DNA of 64,000 bases from Engraulis encrasicolus (lineage: Eukaryota > Chordata > Actinopteri > Clupeiformes > Engraulidae). The DNA lies in contig NC_085868.1 of NCBI RefSeq assembly GCF_034702125.1, positions 24,179,276 to 24,243,275 of the forward strand, in the 5' to 3' direction. The position numbers and the translations under genes were made by a program. Below the pieces are notes generated by a model. That model was not told the origin of the DNA. It was given only the letters and a program-made list of their open reading frames with translations, and did no database searches. The first letter of the stretch is position 1. Every line of letters begins with the position of its first letter. Shown here piece by piece: positions 1-27,086 of this stretch.

Positions 1-462
1 ATTAAATGACAAAATAACAGTGAGGGGTAATATTTATCCAAACATAAGGACACGATGGGAGCGATCATATGTAAGTAAACAAATCCCCCTTTTAAAGAGT
101 TTGTCTTCAAGACTTAATGTGTGTACTGTACATGTCTCGTTGGTGACATGACTGGAGGTAATACAGGCACAAACAGAAACAAAAAAAGAAGTGCTGACAG
201 CTTCTAAAACAATGTTTCATCAGGAAGCATTTACTCCACTATGTGTGTGGAAGATGACATGCCCAGTCTTACAGAATCCGAAGTTGCATCATAAAATGTC
301 GGGAGTCACTCTACAGTCTAATCCACTATTTGTGTGGAAGATGACATCCCAGAAAAGTACAAAGGACACACCAAACCCTCCAAGACTGACCAAAACCAGT
401 TTTACATTCGCAAATGCTTGGTGTCCCACACTGCACAGTCAAAGCCCGGGGGCCCCACAGCT
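1..462. other. 3' flank of fastkd2, no separate gene
   Basis: This lies downstream of the fastkd2 stop codon on the minus strand and is probably 3' UTR. I found no minus-strand AATAAA, so the poly(A) site is probably beyond the window or uses a variant signal. The plus-strand open frame running through 191-649 is antisense to the last fastkd2 exon and is not considered coding. A short direct repeat (around 236-262 and 321-347, sharing TGTGTGGAAGATGACAT) lies here. Confidence 0.5.
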
Positions 463-15845
<15,383 letters not shown>

Positions 15846-17079
15846 TGTTTCTTAAAAATGGATGTCGATATTGCAAAGTGAGGTAATGTGGACTTGGGCC
15901 CCAACTCTGCAGAAAACTGACGACAAAATGTTTGTACCTGTTGTACGCTTTTGTACTTTATACTTTCTTGTCCGCAAAAAAGACAGAAACTGTTAGTATT
16001 TAGAATATACTAGTTCTATAGGTTGACTGTTATGTGGCCCGATGACATTTGATGCTCATGCGACCTTTACTCTTTCCATCAGCGGATACAGTACATTTAT
16101 CATCGGTTACAGTCAGATCCATGCCACAAACTCTGCAGTTCATTTTAAAATTCACAAATGTCGTATCATAGGTTATTAATGAACAACAAACACTTAACAA
16201 AATCTACAATCCAAAGAGTGTTTTGGCAAGGTAAGGGGATTGATACTCCCAACTGAGTTCGCTCCCGGACGTGCGGTCCCAGGTGTTTCTATCACTCCCG
16301 GACGTGCGGTCCCACCCGATTATATTTCACGTATTATCATATACTGCCACATACAAGCAATTTAGGGTTAGGTTTAGGGTTAGGGTTAGGGTTAGGTTTA
16401 GGGTTAGGGTTAAGGTTAGGGTTAGGTTTAGGGTTAGGGTTAAGGTTAGGGTTAGAAACAAAAAACTAACATCAACAAGATAACTGGCTCCGTCATATGG
16501 CGGTGGTACCGATAGTCTGGCTAGTGGGAGCGAGATGAAATGGGAGCGTCCTGAGATGGGAGCGTCAATCTGGGAATCTTTGGCAAATGGAAGGGCATGT
16601 AGCTTAGCTGTCCATGGCTAGTTCTTTCGTAACAACACGAAACTGGGCCATTCCACAAGGTTTTCCGTGATTAACTTACAAGACATCTGCTGTCGACTTC
16701 CCCAAGGCAATTATTTGTCATACGGATAACATTTTAAGTTCGCAATAAGCTGTACTATCCAGAGATCTCTCCTTGACAGTTCATTCACTCAGTTGTACAC
16801 ATGTAATCAGGGCGCCGCCATGACAGTTTAAAACTTACGTCAGAAGGTCAATAAAGATGAAAGGAAAAATATAATTATTAAACCACTAAATGCAAATATT
16901 ATTGGTATACAAAATATTTGAATGTGTGCATAATTAATATTCACAGTAAATTACACATGTTATCAGGACTTTATTCATCCTGAAAACATCGACAGGAATG
17001 GTACTAGCCCACCCATTACCCAAATTGGACCTGTAGTAGGACCTTTCGTTACCTAGCAGCGTGAATTGTTGCAGGAAGC
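15846..17079. promoter_or_regulatory. Shared head-to-head 5' region of fastkd2 and mdh1b
   Basis: 1.23 kb between the two divergent start codons. A minus-strand TTTTCTGCAG around 15906-15915 could be the acceptor of a fastkd2 5' UTR intron. No TATA box or strong CpG island was recognised. The centre is occupied by the repeat at 16239-16585. Bidirectional promoter function is inferred from gene arrangement only. Confidence 0.5.
16239..16585. repeat. Repeat unit containing a telomere-like (TTAGGG)n tract
   Basis: 16362-16455 is about 94 bp of TTAGGG with variants TTTAGGG and TTAAGGG. It is flanked on the left by two copies of CTCCCGGACGTGCGGTCCCA (around 16263 and 16297) and on the right by repeats of GGGAGCG. 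GATTGATACTCCCA on the left is similar to the complement of TGGGAGCGTCAATC on the right, so the whole may be a mobile unit rather than a chromosome-fusion relic. Confidence 0.75.
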
Positions 17080-19491
17080 ATGGCAAGATTTGTTCTCGCA
17101 GGTAGATTTCGTCCAAAACAATTCACTTTGGCATATCCGCAGCAAGCGTTAAATGTACAATGACGAACACGGTATTCATGATGTCTAATCTTTAATTTAT
17201 TAACAGCATGTTAGCTTGTTTTCTTTCCTTGTTTTTTTCAAAGGGAAGGCAGATTGCCCTCATTATGCCAAGGCAGAGCTTCTTGCAGACTCTCTTCATA
17301 GAAAACTGCCTGACTTTCGTATCCACAAAATATGTGTACACCCAACTGAATGGAATGTAAGTTGATAGTATCTGCATGCCTTTATTTGATTTCACATTAA
17401 CCTAAACAAATCTGTAACATTACCATATAGTTTTTTAGAACTATCTATAGGCCTATATGCATCCTAGGTGAAAGTCTAACAATGTTATTATATTAGTCTA
17501 TTAAATATGCATTGCCCTGTGGTGAAAGCAGCTCATTTTGTAATTCTAGAAATGGCTTGAAAACACTTGTGGCAGTAATGGCTGGAAACATGAACAATCT
17601 CCTTTGGTGTGGCGAGAACTTGTTGATAGAGGAGGGAAAGGGATGTTTCTGGGTGGTTACAGTGACTTCATGGAACACATACAGGTATGCATGTTTATGT
17701 ATTTATTTAGCACAACTTTATTATTATTCCCCAACAACAACAACAACAGTAATGTTTTTTTTTCTTGCCACAAACACAGGGTTATTATGGCATTACTTCT
17801 GATGTGAAAACAGACTTGATGCTGGAGATTGCGGAAGAAAACCTCCAGACAAAGAATCTGTGTATGCAGGAGGAAGCACTGAGGCGCAGTCAATGTCCTC
17901 TACATGTTTGGATAAGTAGGTATGTGCCATGTGACGCACAGCAATCAACATATTTTTGGGTGGATTGAGGTGTATAAATTAAAGTAAAAGTAGAAGTACT
18001 CTTACAGACCAATCCCATGAGGTACAGTGGAATAACTAGTGTATAAAATATGAAAGTGCTTCTATGTACTGATGTTGAAATTACATCAGTAAGAGTAACT
18101 TACTTCTTTTACTTATACATTTCTGCTACTTGGAGTACTAAACATGGACTGTCACTGACCAGGCCTGTTGACATGTCATTCAGAGCGCAATCACAACCCT
18201 AATAACGATTAGGCTGCATCCTATTTCTCCCCATTTCCACTGTGTCCATAGTGAGGGACCCATCCTTACGCCGATCCAAGGAGAAGGTTGAAGGTTCACT
18301 CTCAAAAGTATTGGGAGGGACACACTGCACTTCCACATGCACCTGCAAAACCGAGTGTTAGGGGCAAACACGAGTAGAAGTGTTAGTAATGGGACAGAAA
18401 GAAGAGACACTGAGACGGAGAGAAATTAAAAATTAGATGCCCCTCTAATCTTTCACGTTTCCCTTCTGACCCTCAGCGCCCTGCACCCGACATGCTACTC
18501 TCTGATACCCCGACTCCTCAGCCCTGAAGTGTTCCCCAGTGACCCCCTCATCAGTCTCCATCTCCTGGACCCGGCGGGAGGGGACGAGGACCTGTACACA
18601 CTGAGGCAGGAGGCTGAGGACCTGTCATCGCCCAAGCTGCACAGCATCACCATCCACAGTCACCTGGACGACTGCGTCTTCAAACAGGCCCGCATCATTA
18701 TCTTCCTCGATGATTGGCAACATGGCGAGGAGGAGGAGGAGGAGGCGGCAGGAGAGGCGGTGGCGCACATGGATCAGGCGGCGTTGAGGAAAATGGCCGC
18801 ACAGTACCGGCACTATGGGAAACTCATCAACTCGAGGGCAGACAAGTCTGTGCGCGTGATGGTTGCCGGGGACTCTTTCGTCAACCTGAAGTGTTCTCTG
18901 CTGCTGGAGAGCGCACCCTCTGTGGACTCCAGTCATTTTGTTGCTATGGGAACACAGCTGGAGTGCGAGGCAAGAGCGCAGATCGGCAAGAAGCTTGGCG
19001 TCAAGACAGCAGGTATTATCGCGTGGCATTGTTCAGTGGTCACTGTAACTTTCTGCACACAGTACATTAGATTTTATGATGAACACATATCCTAAGGACA
19101 GCTTAAAGTGATACTGTCCCATTTTTGGAAATAATCTTATTTTACACATCCCCTTGAGTTAAATAATAGGGTTTTACCGTTCCCCTGTACATTCAACAGT
19201 TCTCGGGGTATGGCAGTGCAAACTTTACCTAGATGCTAGCAGTTAACATTGAGTTCTATGAGACCAGCTTGCGGCTAACTGGTCTCATAGGACTCAATGT
19301 TAACTGTTAGCTTGGAGGTAAAATTTGCACTGCCATAACTAGAAAACGGTTGAAAGTACAGGAGAACGGTAAAACCTTATTATTTAACTCAAGGGGAGGT
19401 GTAAAATAAGATTATTTCCAAAAATGGGACAGTATCACTTTAAGCTTTGCACTTATAACCCTTTTGTTTTTATGTTTGTCTCCCCTTTACA

Positions 19492-19540
<49 letters not shown>

Positions 19541-21420
19541 TTATTTATGTTTTAGGAGCAATAAACACAACATTTTACTCTCTCAAATTCCACTATATCA
19601 TGAGATGTAATAAAGAGAATGTTGAATCTTGTAACTGAACTTAATCTTGCCAGTGGTATTATATTCCCTTTACTGTAGATGTAACTGATGTTTTCATTTG
19701 GGGAAACATCAGTGGCCATTTCTGCATGGACTTCCAGAGGACGAGGGTCTTTCGATACGAAGGTGCCATTTCTGGGCCTGCCAGCTTCTCTCTTCCACTT
19801 TTGGAAATGGCATATAACAGGTAAACATGGCAATACCACATTGTTTGAGGGAGATAGGTCGACTAATTGATTATTGCAGCGTTTTTTATTTGAATAGCTT
19901 TTTTGTGTTGTTTGATGATAGGACAGTACAGGAAGAGAATGGCAGAGAGAAATGGGGCAGGGTTGGGATATGATCCAGGCCAGACTCAAACCCGGGTGCA
20001 CATGGGCTTGCAAGCCTATATGTGGTGGCGTGTCACAGTGCCCCCTATATGCCAGTATCTTTTGTCAGTCCATTATGGTGTTTAATCATTATATGCCTGA
20101 TGAAGAACCAGGGTGATCGAAACATTGCTAAATTAAATAAAGTTCTTTTTTTCCAAAGCAAAGTAGAGATAAATCACTGTACACTGGTCTTCTTTGCTGG
20201 TAGTTTATTTCGGTTTAGGTTTAGTTTTTAATCATGCCAAGGTTTTCTTATGTTTGTCCATGCAGACAGACTTTTGAGGCTGACATTATGAGCTGTGTGG
20301 GTTTGCAACGTCCCACGGTGACCTCGAGGGCTAGAGGAGCCGCAGCCTTGTCAGCAACCAACGGGATATGCACCCTCCTGCAGGCCTGGGACAAGACCTG
20401 GACCTCTGGAGAAGTCTTCTCTCTGGGCGTGATGAGCAACGGTAAGTAAGGGACAATATCCTCATGCCATCCACCTTATTATCCTGCCCCCAGTAACTTA
20501 GCCCATCGCAACGTTTGTCAAGCTTCCACAGAATTCCTATAACCTAGGAACTCCCACACTGCCTTTAGTTCTACACAATCGTTTCGATCTGAAGTGTGAT
20601 TAGGTCTGGTGTTAACCATGCAAGAATTCCTAGGGAGTACTCCAAAAACATGGTTAAATTAAGTACACTGTGCAGGAAATTGTCAAAAAAGGTACTGCAA
20701 CTATGCTGCTCATTGAAACTGGGTTGCCTATTGTCAGATTTGATATTTTCATGAAAGTTTACAAAGTAATAAACTAATAGACAATGGAGACAATAAAAGA
20801 CAATGGAGAAAATCCCCCTTTTCATGTATGAAAAGCGCAATTTTTCCAGTCAAAATGAATACTTAGAATTTGATGGTGGTGGTAAGTATTCATGAAAAAG
20901 GTAACATTAGTGAATGGGTAGCATGAATTCTGGAAATAAACAACTAAAAATCTTACACAGTGTACCTTTAAGTGATAAACCAGGCTAGGTTAATCTGTAT
21001 GAAGTGGTAAATCTGTGAACAGGTAGCCCACACACAGCTGTCGTTTAGTTAAGAAAATAAGGACTCCAGAATAACCTGGATTGCTACAGTACTTAGCCTC
21101 TCTTTTTTTTAACAAACGCCACCTTGACCTCATCACAAGCCTCCCAACGCCCCCTTGACCTCATCATAAGCCTCCCAACGCCCCCTTGACCTCATCATAA
21201 GCCTATCAATGCCCCCCTTAGTATTCAAAAATATATATATAGACTAATGCACCTCAATGGCAACTAAGCAACGCCCCCTCTCAGCGGTATCCTTCTCAAC
21301 GCCCCTTGGGGGGCTGTAGCGCCCCCATTGAGAAACACTACTTTAAATGGTGACACTACATATTGTATATAACCTCCTTATGGAATTATAATCAATGTAA
21401 AATGTAGTTATTCAAAGTGT

Positions 21421-21470
<50 letters not shown>

Positions 21471-21801
21471 AGGACAGTATAATGTTCCCAAAGGCCTGGT
21501 GTTCTCAATGCCTGTCGTCTTCAATTGTGGACAGTGGTCGATATTGCCTGATTTGGCCATATCTGATGAACTGGCGATAAAAATAGAAGACTCAATTAGT
21601 CAACTTAAAACAGTAAGTAGTATTTCTCGTGAGTAAAATCACAATGCTGTTATTGTATAATTGTGCTGAAAAAAATCTCAAATCAACATTCTGTTAAATG
21701 GCTATGTGGGTTAGGTCTAGGTATAGGTACTCTTTTTTTCCTCAAAATATTCTATTTATCTCCTCCTTTTTTCTTAGGAAAAAGCAAATGCTGGGAAATA
21801 A
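17080..21801 (+). CDS. mdh1b: Putative malate dehydrogenase 1B (9 exons)
   Basis: A divergent paralogue of cytosolic malate dehydrogenase, with a family-specific N-terminal extension. Exons: 17080-17101, 17244-17356, 17550-17684, 17780-17919, 18477-19012, 19679-19820, 20266-20441, 21473-21612, 21778-21801. All phases agree; the product is about 475 residues (human 518). Recognised blocks in order: MARFVLAG start, [27 protein letters not shown], a Rossmann-like core with [35 protein letters not shown], and [15 protein letters not shown] near the C-terminus (NVPKGLVFS is the normal MDH FGVPxGxxxS segment). The site where active MDH has the catalytic His (WGNHS) reads WGNIS, as in human MDH1B, so ordinary malate dehydrogenase activity is doubtful. 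Exon 5 has a glutamate run not expected in MDH1. The last exon adds only eight codons including the stop. Confidence 0.95.
19101..19445. mobile_element. TTAA-flanked foldback MITE
   Basis: A near-perfect palindrome: TTAAAGTGATACTGTCCC at 19103 mirrors GGGACAGTATCACTTTAA ending at 19443, and arms match almost to the centre at about 19272. TTAA at both ends suggests a piggyBac-like target duplication. It is intronic in mdh1b. Confidence 0.88.
19487..19535. repeat. (ACGC)n(AC)n microsatellite
   Basis: Five to six ACGC units followed by an AC run, in an mdh1b intron. Confidence 0.9.
19887..20012 (-). mobile_element. tRNA-derived SINE
   Basis: On the minus strand: GGTTTGAGTCTGGCCTGGAT, then CCCATTTCTCTCTGCCATTC and CTGTACTGTCCTATCA. 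A diverged copy of the family at 10655-10795, in an mdh1b intron. Confidence 0.65.
20097..20150 (+). repeat. Retroelement fragment with hammerhead-like core
   Basis: CCTGATGAAGAACCAGG followed by TGATCGAAACATTGC. CUGAUGA...GAAAC is the conserved hammerhead core order, but the intervening helix is poor here, so activity is unlikely. Similar words recur elsewhere in the window. Confidence 0.45.
20659..20971 (-). mobile_element. TTAA-flanked MITE (family A)
   Basis: Ends TTAAGTACACTGTGCAGG and ACACAGTGTACCTTTAA are inverted. The interior includes, on the minus strand, CCAGAATTCATGCTACCCAT and a conserved stretch shared with 31238-31604, 44373-44717 and the decayed copy at 29130-29560. It lies in mdh1b intron 7. 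Confidence 0.85.
21118..21340. repeat. Short minisatellite plus hAT-type end
   Basis: Three ~32 bp units of CGCCCCCTTGACCTCATCAT type occupy 21118-21210. They are followed by CCCCATTGAGAAACACTA (about 21320-21340), which resembles the terminal repeat of the CAGTGTTTCTCAA elements. It lies in mdh1b intron 7. Confidence 0.65.
21423..21468. repeat. (GT)n microsatellite at the mdh1b exon 8 acceptor
   Basis: The GT run ends in TTTAG at 21472, the acceptor itself, so this intron has essentially no polypyrimidine tract. Confidence 0.95.
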
Positions 21802-21844
21802 ATTATGCTGCACAGGAAGGACATCAGAACTATTCAATGATTTT

Positions 21845-21850
21845 AATAAA
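21845..21850 (+). promoter_or_regulatory. Poly(A) signal of mdh1b
   Basis: AATAAA 44 bases after the mdh1b stop codon on the same strand. Confidence 0.7.
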
Positions 21851-23103
21851 CAAAATGATCTGATTACAGTGAAATGACCTAATGTGTCCATTTGGTGTTA
21901 AACTACCTGCCACATGGCCATGACTATGGCTCAAACTACTAAGGCACCATGCTGTTATGTCCAAAGTTCAATTCAGGTCCGAGGTCATTTCCCCATACGT
22001 TCCCATCTCTCTCTCTCTCCCATTGCTTTCAACAATACAAGGATACAAGGATATTTATTGTCATGTGATGTGCATATGAATTCAAGAATTCATGAGCCAT
22101 GAAAAGCCTTCCCTGCTCGGAGAGTCCCAAATATCTGTATTTTAAAAAAGTCTCCTCTCAAACGGCTCTGTCCAAAAAAAGCCCCAAAACTCAGAAAACA
22201 AGAAATGTTAGTAATAACACAGGCACAGCTGTGCTGTAAGTTGGTTGAAAAATGTTCTGTCTTACTTTTTCTATGGCCATTCGAGTCTAACCTGAATAGG
22301 AACCTCCAAACAAAACAGCACAATTACACGTGTTGCACAGTAGAAGTTTTGACTGTTGACATGTTTGCACTTCACATTGCTTACATTCCTTGTCCGACAT
22401 TCCTATTGCCACAGGGGTTGGTTGTGAAATATTTTAAATGGTTCCTTTTGTTGTTTTGATCTTGGAGCACTCAGAAGAGCAAGAGGGGAGATACTGCATG
22501 CTCGGATGTTCTTCATAGACTCTGGCTCTACTTTACACATCACTACCAACAGACTAGTTGTCGACAAATGAAAAGGTAGAGGTATACTAGCCTGATTATC
22601 ATCGAGCTAACCAACAGCATAACAATTAACATGTCCCAAACGGCATGGTTGACCCGTCTCCCTTGGTTTGCTAATGGTTGTTTGCTTCCATCCAAAGTGG
22701 GAGGAGTTCCCGATTTTTCAGGTGCTCAGAAACAATATTTGAATTGCTCCTGCCCTGACTAGAAGCAACCCTGAAGGTATTGTGTCACAAGGAGGGCACG
22801 ACCTGGCTATTGGTATACCACACTCCACCTGCCTTTAGATTATGGACCATTTCACAGACCATACCCAGCGAGTACTCACTGGTCAGCAGAACTGTATGGG
22901 CCTTAGCCTCAGTAATGACTCGCTCCAGGGCTGTGTGTCAAGTCCTCTGTTGTGGAGAGAGATGGGGGGGAGGATCAGGAAATGACCTCGGGACAGAATG
23001 AAAACCGGATCTCCTAAAGTAGTGAGTGAGCACATTTGATTTTGTTTTGAGAGTCATCAGGACTCAATTGGGAATGAGATACGTGTTTAAAGAAGAGATT
23101 ACC

Positions 23104-23232
23104 CTTGGACATGGTTCAGACGGCTAAGGCACTGTATTGCAATAGGGACCTGGGTTCAAATCTGGCCTGATCTGACGCCATTTCTGATCCTCCCCCATCT
23201 CTCTCTCTCTCTCCCACATTTTTGTCTGCATC
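23104..23232 (+). mobile_element. tRNA-derived SINE
   Basis: Head GGTTCAGACGGCTAAGGCAC and GGGTTCAAATCTGGCCTGAT, followed by CATTTCTGATCCTCCCCCAT and a (TC)n stretch. Same family as 10655-10795. Confidence 0.72.
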
Positions 23233-25342
23233 TTTGCTTTCCTCACTCAAATTGCAGCATACAGCAAATTACAGTATACCCCCCCACCCCCCCAAAAAAG
23301 GAAAAGATTTTCCATTCGTTGGAAGTTTAAGTGCCTTTATAGTTCAAGAAGCAGTAAAAGCATGAGCAAACACATACATTTCTGTAGTACAGAACATGAC
23401 AATTGAAAATTCTCTTTGAAAAACATAATTGTAGTTGTTTCAGTTCACTTTACATACAGATGTACATTTAGTAGTATAACATTCTCTTGAATATGAATAT
23501 AAACCAAAAGTATCGCCCCCGTGTAAAATGTCCAAATTGGCAGTCTCAAGATCATCTGAGGAAGAAGTGACTGACAACCTTGTTCGTGAAGAATGGCATG
23601 TGCGTGTGAACACATGATCTTGAACTTTTTCTCTTCCCTGGCAAAAAAGGTGTAATCCAGGGTCAATGGATGGAGAGGATAGGATAAATGCTGAATGTGT
23701 TTGAATGGTTGTGTTCACCACAGCAGATCAAATCGAAAGACAAAAAAAATTAGATACAATTAGAAGGCAAACCAAAACACTCAGGAGAAAAATATGGGTA
23801 GTGAAAAATTCCTTTCAGATCAGTTGGTTTTAGGAATTAACAGAGGTATTTTCAGAAAAAAAACATGACTACGATTAAACATTACTAGGTGTGACTCAAA
23901 AGGCTTTCAGTTCTGTGAGCAAAAAATATCAAAAATACAGTGATGCACAATAAGTGCTTTTAAAAAAAAAAAAATCCAAATTTCATGCATAACACGGCTT
24001 TGAAGGGTCAGAACCTAATACAGGGAAAATAAAAATTAAGATGCACTTTGTTAGAGATGATGAATACTCAAGATGAATAGTTATAAAACTAACGCCAGGT
24101 GGCCTAATGCGTAATTTCACGTTTGTAATAGTTCCACATCCAGGGGCTAAAGGCAGTTCGTTATGTCCTCTAACCTTATGTCCGATCCCTGATTGTATCA
24201 AATGTTCTTTACAATTTTTAAGCCAGACCGATGCTCACGTCAGGAAAACATCATTGGGATAGGGTCAGAGGGTCAATGGTACTACACAACAATGTACATC
24301 TCTGTTGCAATTCTACTGTACAGGTTTTACTTTAGTTTGTTAAGATCATACTGCATTGATTTGCAACAACCCCAGAGTTGTACATTTCTTTTCAAGAGTA
24401 CTCCAGGAGACACATACTACAACATTACGGGTCCCTTTCAATGTTGAACCTCCCATCCTTTCTCTTTGCTTGTGTCCTTGTGATGTCATTAACGATTAGA
24501 CGTTTTATTCAACAATTCAACAAAACCCCAATTCAAAGATCTTCTCATTTGCAATCAGGATGTTGAGTCTGGAAAAGTCCCTCAATAGTTGTTGTGCCTA
24601 TAGGCTGAGAGCAGGGAATATCTATGGTTTTCTCCATGGAGGCAGGGCATCAGCCAAGCACAAGTCCACTAGCAGAAGGACAGGGCGAGAGGTTAGACAT
24701 TGAGAGGGCGCCTAAATGTATGTCTGTTTCCACGGTCCCTGTCACAAAATGGCTGGTTTCTCCAACAACTGGTTACCCAGATGTCAGAACCACATAGTGA
24801 TTGGTCGGAAGTAAAATGTGCCCATCACTTTAAAGTAGTTAGGACCAATCACTGTGGTTTTCACATCTGGGTAGGCAGCTGTTGGGGGGTAACCAGACTT
24901 TAGTTCACACCCCTCACCTGCACGTTTTTGGCAGTCGATGGCGTTAAGAGGGATTGTCAGTCTTGTTACTCAACGCCACTGTTCACCATGCAAAATAAAA
25001 TGAAGAGTTTGTACAAACTGTGCAAGTCTAGAGATTAATAATTACAGCCAAATATTGGTATCGCTTCCTGAAAAAAAAAAAAGGTTCGGAAGGGGTGTTT
25101 TTTTTTCTTTCCCTCAAAACACACTGACCTCACCTAACCTTTTTTTTTTTTTAAATAAAAACCTTCAAATCTACTGACCATAGGGATAAAACAAAATATA
25201 TGTATGTATATTTTTTATATTCATATTTTTTCTGTAGATATTTATATTATTTTAGCTCTATTACAAAAAGATAACATCAAAAATGTTAACATGGTAACGC
25301 CAGGGATCTCCCATTACTATCTTCTTGGGTAACAATCACTCC

Positions 25343-25390
25343 TCATTCATTCATTCATTCATTCATTCATTCATTCATTCATTCATTCAT
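25343..25390. repeat. (ATTC)n microsatellite
   Basis: About eleven ATTC units. Confidence 0.95.
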
Positions 25391-25654
25391 CGTCTTTTTT
25401 TAAAATATATGTGTCTTGATCCTTAGGTCATAATTACATAAAGACATTAATAAAGCCCTTCTTTAACTTAGGACCATATCCCAAGGAACAACCGTCATGG
25501 TAACTTAAAATGGACCAGTTCAACGCCAACACACTTACAACCTAAAACAAATCAGGCCACATTCTTTCTTTCTTTCTTTTTTGTTGTTGTTGAAACAAAC
25601 AAAATAGTTGGTCAGACAAGGCTGCAGAGATGGTTGTGTAGATTGAGGCAATCA

Positions 25655-26100
25655 CTTACCATGATAGGCAGTCTGGATTCAGAAGCCATAATCCAGTGCC
25701 ACGTATTCCAAATTGCACATATTCCTAGCCTGTCCCAGGTAGGGGTGAAAATAATAATCGAAATGTATCGATGCATCGATCCTACGGCCAACGATTTAAT
25801 CGAATCGTATCGTAGGGTATTCTTAAGTATCGAAAATAATCGAATCACTGGCCCCTGTCCAATGCCCTTGCTCCATAGCAAAATAGAAGAGGAAAAGTAA
25901 TTAGAAAAAATCGAATCGAAACAAATCGTATTGTGGGGAATTCTTAAGTATCGAAAGTAATCGAATCCCTGCTTTAAGAAATCGATATCATATCGTATCG
26001 TCATGGGGGATATGATTTACAGCCCTAGTCCCAGGATATTTGGAACATGTGGCACTGGATCATAACTTCTGAATCCAGGCTGGCCATCAGTGTGTATGTA
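25655..26100. mobile_element. Palindromic MITE split by a hAT-type MITE
   Basis: Left arm 25655-25731 (GATTCAGAAGCCATAATCCA, TTCCAAATTGCACATATTC) is mirrored by 26036-26100 (ATTTGGAACATGTGGCACTGG, CATAACTTCTGAATCCAGG). A 288 bp hAT-type MITE at 25740-26027 (TAGGGGTGAAAAT ... TTTACAGCCCTA, rich in ATCGATTAT words) sits near its centre, flanked by a perfect GTCCCAGG duplication (25732-25739, 26028-26035). Confidence 0.85.
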
Positions 26101-26106
26101 GCAAAG

Positions 26107-26615
26107 GGGAGTAGAGTTGCCCCGCCGGGACTCAAACCCAGACCGTCTGTGGTACTAAACTGGGGCTCTGATCACTACACCAATGAGTTAGGCTTATATA
26201 TTGGCGTGACAGTCAGAAGAACACACCCACAACCCTAGCGATGGTCACTCCATGACACTGCCTTCCACTTCGGGAAACGCACCTGCGTTTAACACGCTCA
26301 TGGTGTCCCTCACTCATCTACCCATCATGCTCCTCCAATTCAGTGTGCCCCATCATCTATGCTTCACCCAGCACTTGAGTCCCTCACCTGTTATTACCAA
26401 TCCTGGGGGTCCATTACATGGAATTACGGCTCACACACAATGGGTACGCTTCTGATGACCTCACGGTTGCCATCCCACTTCTGACACCATTTCCAGTGAA
26501 GGGGAGTGGAGTTGCCCTGCCTTCTGAGGTACTAAACTGGGGCTCTGACTACTACACTAAAGAGCCAGGCTCACGCCCACCACAACCCTAGTGGTCACTC
26601 CATCACAGTGTACAA
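26107..26615. repeat. Direct duplication ~400 bp apart
   Basis: Blocks at about 26107-26270 and 26505-26615 share GTAGAGTTGCCC/GTGGAGTTGCCC, TACTAAACTGGGGCTCTGA and ACAACCCTAG...GGTCACTCCAT. They may be two copies of an unnamed SINE. Confidence 0.55.
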
Positions 26616-27086
26616 TGCCAATCATCCATCAGCCTCTGATCCGAGGATATCTACCCAGAAAATAAACACAATTACCATGCAGCCAAGCCTGCCGAAACAT
26701 GATCTCAAATCTCAGATTTTTCTTTCCCCTTTTTTAACCAAGTAGCTCCCAAGCTAGTCTCTGTGTGGTGTTAATGTAAAACAGGCCTCGCTTGTTGACG
26801 TCTTCATGATACCAGGCCAAAATCCCGTCACAGTGATTAAACCCTGCTTCAAACAACCACATACGCGCACACATACACACAGGACTAACTGACTGCGCCT
26901 GATCTATAGACCCCTTCTGTAAGTGTATATGTTGTTGGTATATGCTATATCTACACAAAACTATAAATAAAAGGAGCTTTGTTTTTTTTTTTAGTACAGG
27001 CAATAAGGTTGGGGGGGGGGGGGTCGGTCAAGGTGAGATGGGGTCGGGGTAGGGAGATCGAGGTGGGGGGTGGGGGGGGTTGGGAA

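Larger units (their letters stand above)
21802..27086. other. Gene-free region between convergent mdh1b and retreg2 3' ends
   Basis: A plus-strand AATAAA at 21845-21850 (44 bp after the mdh1b stop) is its likely poly(A) signal. For retreg2 a minus-strand AATAAA at 24509-24504 would imply a 2.6 kb 3' UTR; this is uncertain. The rest holds SINE fragments (23104-23232, about 22950-23012), an (ATTC)n tract, nested palindromic MITEs near 25.7 kb and a G-rich run at 27010-27080. No convincing extra gene is seen. Confidence 0.6.

Noticed and set aside
16362..16455. True chromosome end
   Set aside because: Unique genic sequence continues on both sides, so it is an internal telomere-like tract.
18625..19070. 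Long frames on both strands overlapping mdh1b exon 5
   Set aside because: Shadow frames caused by GC-rich codons of the real exon.
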